DNA of 64,000 bases from Candidatus Azobacteroides pseudotrichonymphae genomovar. CFP2 (GTDB lineage Bacteria; Bacteroidota; Bacteroidia; Bacteroidales; Azobacteroidaceae). A model generated the notes under the pieces. That model was not told the origin of the DNA. It worked only from the letters and a program-made list of their open reading frames with translations, and did no database searches. The stretch's first letter is position 1; each line of letters starts with the position of its first letter. Shown here piece by piece: positions 58,605-64,000 of the stretch. A program made the position numbers and the translations under genes. The stretch is from positions 386,001 to 450,000 of the forward strand of contig NC_011565.1 in the NCBI RefSeq assembly GCF_000010645.1, in the 5' to 3' direction.

Positions 58605-60740
58605 TTAGAAGAAACGATTGAAATAATTGTCTATTTTTATATTTTCTCTTAAAAATTCAGGAGATTGGATGATTTGACATATCCAACGCATGTTTTGTAT
58701 TTGTGCCTGTTTTAGAAAACACTTAGTATCATAAGGTTCTTTGCTAATGTTCTTGTTAGTAATATAAAGAACGTATATCTTATTTTTACCTGCATATGGT
58801 CCTGAAATCTGATTTATAGGCGCCTCTGGTACTTTGACATTTAGTATGGGTTCTTTTCCGATACCGGATATGTAAGAGGTAGCGAAATTTACAGATTGAA
58901 CTGATTGTGGAGTGGTGTTCATTGCCTCTGCATATTGTTTTAAGGTATTTAATTTTTTTACTTTGAGATCAGAAATTAACTTCAGTGCTTTTTTTTCATT
59001 AATCAAGTTTCTTTTTAGAACACTAGAAATGGATTTCAATGGTCGAAAGCCTTCTCGCAGGTGTTCTTTAATGGCAACTACTGCGAAGTATTCGCTATTT
59101 TGGCATTCGAAAATATCGGAGATGGCTCCTTTCTTGTTATTAAATATCCATTGCACAATTTGTCGTGTATTTTGAATATGGTTAATATTAATTTGGTCTT
59201 TAGATATTTCTACATCTGTTTGAATACTAAAACCTGAAGATTTTGCATTTTCTCTTAAATCTGCTATTGAATGATTGGAGGAAATAAACTGAATAAATCT
59301 GTTGTATAAGCGTGTTTTCGTTTCTTGACTTGGAACAACTTGTATTTGAATATTAGCAATCTTATACTTCTTTATAGGTTTTGTTTTTTCTAATACTTGT
59401 ACTAAAAATATACCTATATTGGATTTTATAACAACCGGCTCATTGATTTTTGCTGTCAATATTTTATCCTTGAATTGAATATCTAATCGAGATATTAATT
59501 GAGATTCAGTCATCCAACCCAATTCTCCAGTTGTTTTTCCTTTAGAAAGAGTTGATGCCATATCTGAAAAAGGGGTACCCTTTTTAACAACTTGAATTAG
59601 ACTATCACTTAAATGTTTGAGTTTAATTTCTTCCATGGAAGAAGGTATCATCACTGCGTTCAATTTGATAGAGTCTGGTGCGGTTTTCATTCCTTCAAAC
59701 TTATACAAATTGAAAGTTTGATTTACTAATATAGGTATTCCTACTGTACCAACTGCATGGTTTTTCTCTATAAGGAATTTCTGACTTTCATTTAAATTGT
59801 TGTAAGTTATGTAAGCATTCGTATAGAGAATATCTGGATTACTTTGAATAATCTCTGCAATATTTTTAGAAGATTCCAATTGTTTTTTTAGCTCTTTGAG
59901 TTTATTTTCTATCATTTGGTAATCTTTTTTTGAAGGGACTATATTCAATGCTATAAAATCCACTAATGCCCCTTCTTTTTGTCTATAAAGATTTTTACAT
60001 TCATTGTATCGTTTTTGGATCTCGATATCCGACACATTTACCTCTCTATCGGGAATAGAATTATAGGATTGTGCAACGTAATCAAAATCAACGTTTATTT
60101 TTTTTTCTTCGTAAAATGCCCTTGCTTCTAAGACATTAGTAAGGATGGAATAGGTAAAGAGTGTATTAAATTTTTTCTTCAATTGTTCTTTGATGATTTG
60201 TTTTTCTATTGCTAACCAAGCTTTTTTTATGGACATCAACCGGGAAGATTGTTCTGTAGAATAATCTTCATTTTCTATATTTTGGAGAAAATGTAATAAA
60301 GCTGTTTTATCAAATTTTTTAGTTTTTGGATTTCGGAAACTTGGTATTTGTTGCAGAAGTGGAGAAATATTATCTCCCATTACTAAATCTTTATATTCTT
60401 CTTTACTAACTACTAATCCCAACTTTTTAGCTTCTTTGAAAAGAAGGATATCATCTATCATTTCATTCAATATCATTTGTTTGATTTGGTACTGCTCGTC
60501 ATCTGTTAATGGTTGATTATTATTATTTCTAATAGCATTATTAATATAATCTTCTACTCTTGTTTGGTAATCTTGACAATTAATAGCCTCCCCGTTTATT
60601 ACTACAATGTTTTCCTTCTTTTGATTGATAAAAGCGGATCCCGAGCGAAGAAAATCTCCTATAATAAAAGAGAATAAAGCAACGCCAACAACCATCACTA
60701 GTAATAGCGATTTATTCCTGATTTTTTTTAATATCGTCAT
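58605..60740 (-). CDS. PpiD/SurA-like peptidyl-prolyl isomerase, membrane anchored
   Basis: 711 residues. One N-terminal transmembrane helix (residues about 13-30, LLVMVVGVALFSFIIGDFL) anchors a periplasmic chaperone. The SurA_N-like region follows (INGEAINCQDYQTRVEDYI, MILNEMIDDILLFKEAKKLG). The parvulin domain lies at about residues 350-450 (MASTLSKGKTTGELGWMTE, NIGIFLVQVLE). A second degenerate parvulin-like region follows. It helps fold exported proteins. Its stop overlaps the probable true start of rlmN. Confidence 0.88.
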   Translation of the reverse strand: MTILKKIRNKSLLLVMVVGVALFSFIIGDFLRSGSAFINQKKENIVVINGEAINCQDYQTRVEDYINNAIRNNNNQPLTDDEQYQIKQMILNEMIDDILLFKEAKKLGLVVSKEEYKDLVMGDNISPLLQQIPSFRNPKTKKFDKTALLHFLQNIENEDYSTEQSSRLMSIKKAWLAIEKQIIKEQLKKKFNTLFTYSILTNVLEARAFYEEKKINVDFDYVAQSYNSIPDREVNVSDIEIQKRYNECKNLYRQKEGALVDFIALNIVPSKKDYQMIENKLKELKKQLESSKNIAEIIQSNPDILYTNAYITYNNLNESQKFLIEKNHAVGTVGIPILVNQTFNLYKFEGMKTAPDSIKLNAVMIPSSMEEIKLKHLSDSLIQVVKKGTPFSDMASTLSKGKTTGELGWMTESQLISRLDIQFKDKILTAKINEPVVIKSNIGIFLVQVLEKTKPIKKYKIANIQIQVVPSQETKTRLYNRFIQFISSNHSIADLRENAKSSGFSIQTDVEISKDQININHIQNTRQIVQWIFNNKKGAISDIFECQNSEYFAVVAIKEHLREGFRPLKSISSVLKRNLINEKKALKLISDLKVKKLNTLKQYAEAMNTTPQSVQSVNFATSYISGIGKEPILNVKVPEAPINQISGPYAGKNKIYVLYITNKNISKEPYDTKCFLKQAQIQNMRWICQIIQSPEFLRENIKIDNYFNRFF

Positions 60741-60837
60741 TGAATATGCTTAGCAAGTACTTCTCAGCTTGACGAATGTATAAAAATTATAACTGACAAT
60801 CATAATTTTTTTTGCAAAGAGTATTAATTTCTGGTTT

Positions 60838-61467
60838 TTAAAGTCTGTGGATGATTGTTAGGCCGTCTCGTATAGGTAGGATAACTTTTTCTACTCTTTT
60901 GTCTTGTTTAACTTTTTCGTTGAATGCTAGAATACCAATAGTTTGATTGTCATTTGGATGTGGTTTCCCTAATATTTTTCTATTCCATAAAGTGTTATCT
61001 GCGAGGATAATGCCATTTGCATTAACTTTGTCGAATATTAAATCGTAATATTCATTATATAAACGCTTATCTGCATCAATAAAAACCATATCAAACATTC
61101 CATTTATTTGTGGAATAATTTCTAAAGCATCACCAATGTACAAATATATATTTTTTTTGAAGGATGATTGATTGAATTGTTGCATGATGAAGTCTTCCAT
61201 TTCATCGTTTTTTTCAATCGTGTGTATTTCTCCACTTTCTGGAAGAGCCTCTGCCAAACACAAAGTGGCATATCCTGTATGAGTCCCTATCTCTAGAATT
61301 TTTTTGGGCCTACACATACGCGCAAGCATTTTCAGGATACGTCCTTGTAGATGTCCGGAGAGCATACGCGGATTCAATAAGCGGACATGGGCCTCTCTAT
61401 ATAGTCGGGCAAGTAATTCACTTTCTTTGTCAATGTGGTTTAATATGTAATCCTCTAATGAATTCAC
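60838..61467 (-). CDS. SAM-dependent O-methyltransferase
   Basis: 209 residues, the small class I catechol/caffeoyl-CoA O-methyltransferase type. KKILEIGTHTGYATLCLAEA is the SAM loop; MVFIDADKRLYNEYYDLI and GIILADNTLW hold the metal-binding aspartates. The substrate is unknown. The start is GTG in a GTGA overlap with the aroQ stop, so the two are translated together. Confidence 0.88.
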   Translation of the reverse strand: MNSLEDYILNHIDKESELLARLYREAHVRLLNPRMLSGHLQGRILKMLARMCRPKKILEIGTHTGYATLCLAEALPESGEIHTIEKNDEMEDFIMQQFNQSSFKKNIYLYIGDALEIIPQINGMFDMVFIDADKRLYNEYYDLIFDKVNANGIILADNTLWNRKILGKPHPNDNQTIGILAFNEKVKQDKRVEKVILPIRDGLTIIHRL

Positions 61468-61883
61468 ATTCCCATTATTGCTTCAATTGCCAGACGATAG
61501 GATTCAATTCCAAAGCCACTGATTACTCCCTTACAAGCATTTGCTATCAATGATTGGTGCCGAAATGCTTCCCTTGCGTAGACATTTGATATATGTACTT
61601 CTATAACAGGTGTATTAATTGCTTTAATTGCATCGTAAATAGCGATGGAAGTATGTGTATAGCCTCCCGCATTCAGTATGATTCCATTACAAGAGGGACC
61701 TGCTTCATGTATTTTGTTAATGATTTCTCCTTCTATATTTGATTGGTAATAGTCAAAAATTATATAAGGATATTTATTTTTTAAATTTTCTAAGTGAGAC
61801 TCAAAAGGTAGGCTACCATATACATCCGGTTCACGTTTTCCAAGCAAATTAAGATTTGGACCATTGATGATTTGTATTTTCAT
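61464..61883 (-). CDS. aroQ: Type II 3-dehydroquinate dehydratase
   Basis: 139 residues from the ATG at 61883 (MKIQIINGPNLNLLGKREP); a TTG at 61928 is rejected because homology starts here. Third step of the shikimate pathway. NGPNLNLLGKREPDVYG contains the active-site tyrosine loop, NAGGYTHTS and EVHISNVYAREAFRHQS the rest of the site. It diverges from xerD over 71 bases, an arrangement also found in Bacteroides. Confidence 0.96.
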   Translation of the reverse strand: MKIQIINGPNLNLLGKREPDVYGSLPFESHLENLKNKYPYIIFDYYQSNIEGEIINKIHEAGPSCNGIILNAGGYTHTSIAIYDAIKAINTPVIEVHISNVYAREAFRHQSLIANACKGVISGFGIESYRLAIEAIMGM

Positions 61884-61954
61884 ATTGTTTCTCAAACAGA
61901 TATTTATATTTTTATATAGAAAAAACATACAAATATAGCTTTATTTTATCAGAG

Positions 61955-62854
61955 ATGGATAATTCTTCTTTAATTAAGTCTTACCGTATGTATTTATTAT
62001 TAGAAAAAGCACTTTCTCACAATTCGGTAAATGCTTATATGTCTGATTTGGAGAAATTATTAAAATATCTTGATAGTATTGGTAAAGATCTTTTGAATGT
62101 GGAGTTGAGTGATTTGCAGAAAATGTTTACAACGTTGTGTGAAATGGGAATACATCCTCGTTCACAAGCTCGGATTATTTCTGGAATAAAATCGTTTTAT
62201 TATTTTCTTGAATTGGAAGATCAAATTACCAATAATCCAACTGAATATTTGGAATCTCCTAAGGTTGGAAGAAAACTCCCTGAATTTCTCACCGTAAATG
62301 AAATAAATAGTATTATTGCGACTATTGACTTGTCAAAGCCAAATGGACAACGTAATAGAGCCATTATAGAAACACTATATAGTTGTGGGTTACGTATTTC
62401 GGAATTAGTTAAGTTGTCTTTTTCTGATTTTTTCCCAGATGAAGGTTTTTTGAAAATAAATGGAAAAGGAAATAAACAACGTATTGTCCCCATTTCAAAT
62501 TCTGCTATCAAAGAAATTCAATTATATCTAATTGATAGACAACGTTCATCCATAGAAAAGGAATTTGAGAATATTATTTTCTTAAATCGACGAGGTACAA
62601 GACTTTCCAGGGTAATGGTTTTTTATTTAGTAAAGGGTTGTACTGTTCAGGCAGGGATTAAGAAAAATGTTAGTCCTCATACCTTTCGGCATTCTTTTGC
62701 CACGCATCTCCTTGAAGGGGGAGCAAATCTACGTGCTATACAAGCAATGCTGGGGCATGAAAATATTACGACTACTGAGATTTATACTCATCTTGAAATA
62801 CATTTTCTGCGAAGTGAAATAATTGAGCATCATCCGCGTAATCGATTTTTATAG
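61955..62854 (+). CDS. xerD: Tyrosine recombinase XerD-like
   Basis: 299 residues. The N-terminal SAM-like domain (residues about 1-95) is followed by the catalytic domain with all residues: Arg in YSCGLRISELVKLS, Lys in KGNKQRIVPI, HTFRHSFATHLLEGG, LGHENITTTEIYTH with the nucleophile Tyr. It resolves chromosome dimers at dif, probably with a second Xer protein elsewhere. There is no sign of integrase or mobile-element context. Confidence 0.93.
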   Translation: MDNSSLIKSYRMYLLLEKALSHNSVNAYMSDLEKLLKYLDSIGKDLLNVELSDLQKMFTTLCEMGIHPRSQARIISGIKSFYYFLELEDQITNNPTEYLESPKVGRKLPEFLTVNEINSIIATIDLSKPNGQRNRAIIETLYSCGLRISELVKLSFSDFFPDEGFLKINGKGNKQRIVPISNSAIKEIQLYLIDRQRSSIEKEFENIIFLNRRGTRLSRVMVFYLVKGCTVQAGIKKNVSPHTFRHSFATHLLEGGANLRAIQAMLGHENITTTEIYTHLEIHFLRSEIIEHHPRNRFL

Positions 62855-62990
62855 TTTTGGAATTTACCTTTACATAAATAGTTTGGAAATAAGTAAGTAT
62901 TTTAGCATCCTACGTCTTTTTTATCGGAGGATAAAGGATTATTTTTTGTAATTTCACCTTTAATGAAAATGTTGTTTTATAATTGGTAAT

Positions 62991-64000
62991 ATGAAATTAT
63001 TAAATGTTTATCCTCGCTGGAATATTGAGCCAGTTAAAGCTCAGGGATGTAAAATTTATGATAGAGACGGAGTTGAATATTTAGATTTTTATGGTGGTCA
63101 TGCTGTTATTTCTATTGGACATTCTCATCCTGAATATGTAAGGAGAATTAAACAACAGATAGATAAGATAGGGTTTTATTCTAATTCAGTACTTATTTCG
63201 TTGCAGGATGAATATGCTGAAAAATTAGGAAATGTTTCAGCGTATCCAGACTATTCTTTATTTATGGTTAATTCTGGAGCTGAAGCTAATGAGAATGCTT
63301 TAAAGCTAGCTGCTTTTCATAATAGAAGAAAAAAAGTTGTTGCTTTTCGAAAATCCTTTCATGGTCGGACTTCTGCTACTGTTAGAGTAACAGATATTTC
63401 TCGGTATTGGTCGTCTATTGATGGAGTATCAGAAGTAGTTTTTTTATCCTTGGGTGATACGGATAGTCTTAAGGAGGAATTGGGGCAAGGCGATGTTTCT
63501 TCTGTAATTATAGAGGGTATTCAGGGTGTTGGTGGGGTAATAGTTCCTAATATTAAATTTTTTCAGGATTTGCGTATTGTTTGTGATCAAACTGATACGG
63601 TTTTGATATTAGATGAAATACAATCTGGGTTTGGACGCTCGGGGCGTTTTTTTGCACATCAATATGCAGGTATTCGCCCTGATTTGATTACTGTTGCCAA
63701 GGGTATGGGGAATGGGTTTCCTGTTTCTGGAGTATTGGTTTCTCCTAAATTTGCAGCTGTTATGGGACAGTTAGGTACTACTTTTGGTGGCAATCATTTG
63801 GCTTGTATGGCGGGCATTGCTGTTTTGGATGTAATGGAGAAAGAAAATCTAGTAATGAATTCTGACAGGGTTGGCCGGTATTTAATGGACAAGCTAAAAA
63901 AACTTCCTAAGGTAAAAGAGGTTCGAGGGTTGGGATTGATGATTGGAATTGAATTTGAAGAGCCTATTGAGCCTTTGCGGGATAAATTATTATTTGAACA
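62991..64000 (+). CDS. argD: Acetyl/succinyl-ornithine aminotransferase, N-terminal part
   Basis: Runs off the window; 336 codons seen from the ATG at 62991. A class III PLP aminotransferase of arginine synthesis. The start MKLLNVYPRWNIEP and YGGHAVISIGHSHPEYV match the Bacteroides enzyme, which uses N-succinyl rather than N-acetyl intermediates. SGAEANENALKLA, SFHGRTSAT, LILDEIQSGFGRSG and the PLP lysine in VAKGMGNGFPVSG are intact. Confidence 0.95.
   Translation, partial: MKLLNVYPRWNIEPVKAQGCKIYDRDGVEYLDFYGGHAVISIGHSHPEYVRRIKQQIDKIGFYSNSVLISLQDEYAEKLGNVSAYPDYSLFMVNSGAEANENALKLAAFHNRRKKVVAFRKSFHGRTSATVRVTDISRYWSSIDGVSEVVFLSLGDTDSLKEELGQGDVSSVIIEGIQGVGGVIVPNIKFFQDLRIVCDQTDTVLILDEIQSGFGRSGRFFAHQYAGIRPDLITVAKGMGNGFPVSGVLVSPKFAAVMGQLGTTFGGNHLACMAGIAVLDVMEKENLVMNSDRVGRYLMDKLKKLPKVKEVRGLGLMIGIEFEEPIEPLRDKLLFE

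Noticed and set aside
61955..62854. XerD-like gene as a phage or transposon integrase
   Set aside because: Its position beside aroQ and its full Xer length match the housekeeping recombinase; no att sites or mobile genes nearby.

Overview
The window is strongly AT-rich bacterial DNA from a member of the Bacteroidetes, most likely Bacteroidales. Three things point there: the protein set (a PUR/DUF3276 protein, carboxynorspermidine dehydrogenase, a gltB-gltD-asnB cluster and an argD of Bacteroides type), the gene neighbourhoods (rplM-rpsI-rpsB-tsf, pdxS-pdxT, aroQ next to xerD), and promoters resembling the Bacteroidetes ATTG/TTTG-N19-TAnnTTTG form. Several long gaps contain visibly decayed genes, so the genome appears to be under reduction. 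This resembles an intracellular symbiont such as the termite-protist symbiont 'Candidatus Azobacteroides'. That name is an inference from memory, not something tested here.

Layout. 1-1195: the end of a phosphate ABC permease pair (pstC, pstA) with no pstB following. 1313-7688: a tight block making siroheme (a hemC-cobA-hemD fusion, hemB, a short precorrin-2 dehydrogenase) and activating and reducing sulfate (cysD, cysN, an APS-reductase-type cysH). 7809-10319: ribosomal proteins L13, S9, S2 and EF-Ts, ending in a terminator. 10421-12536: groES-groEL behind a sigma-54-like promoter. 12743-18880: efp, a glycosyltransferase, a TPR membrane protein, rfbD, purN, a dead lolC/E-type permease and rbfA. 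18902-26921: an AddA-like helicase-nuclease, miaA, dnaJ, grpE (also behind a sigma-54-like site) and cysS. 27017-32798: a dead yraN, birA, pdxT/pdxS, carboxynorspermidine dehydrogenase, malate dehydrogenase and the PUR protein. 33906-38732: a HAD phosphatase, a long dead type I restriction subunit hsdR, tRNA-Leu(CAA), a SufE-like protein and a SpoU-family methylase. 39451-50886: ilvD, meaB, gltB, gltD, asnB. 51012-64000: a CPA2 antiporter, uvrB, a dead lolD, asd, rlmN, a PpiD-like chaperone, an O-methyltransferase, aroQ, xerD and the start of argD.

How the genes fit together. The cell described can activate sulfate to APS and reduce it to sulfite, make the siroheme that sulfite reductase needs, and assimilate ammonia into glutamate and asparagine. 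It also carries single steps of branched-chain, aspartate-family, aromatic and arginine synthesis, and makes PLP. This suits a provisioning symbiont. The dead genes are a restriction enzyme, a YraN-family protein and two parts of a lipoprotein-release (Lol-like) ABC transporter.

The most notable points are the three-domain tetrapyrrole fusion, whose HemC part lacks the domain that normally holds the cofactor cysteine; sigma-54-like sites in front of both chaperone operons; and four pseudogenes recognisable only by stitching reading frames together. No rRNA, CRISPR array, insertion sequence or prophage was seen.
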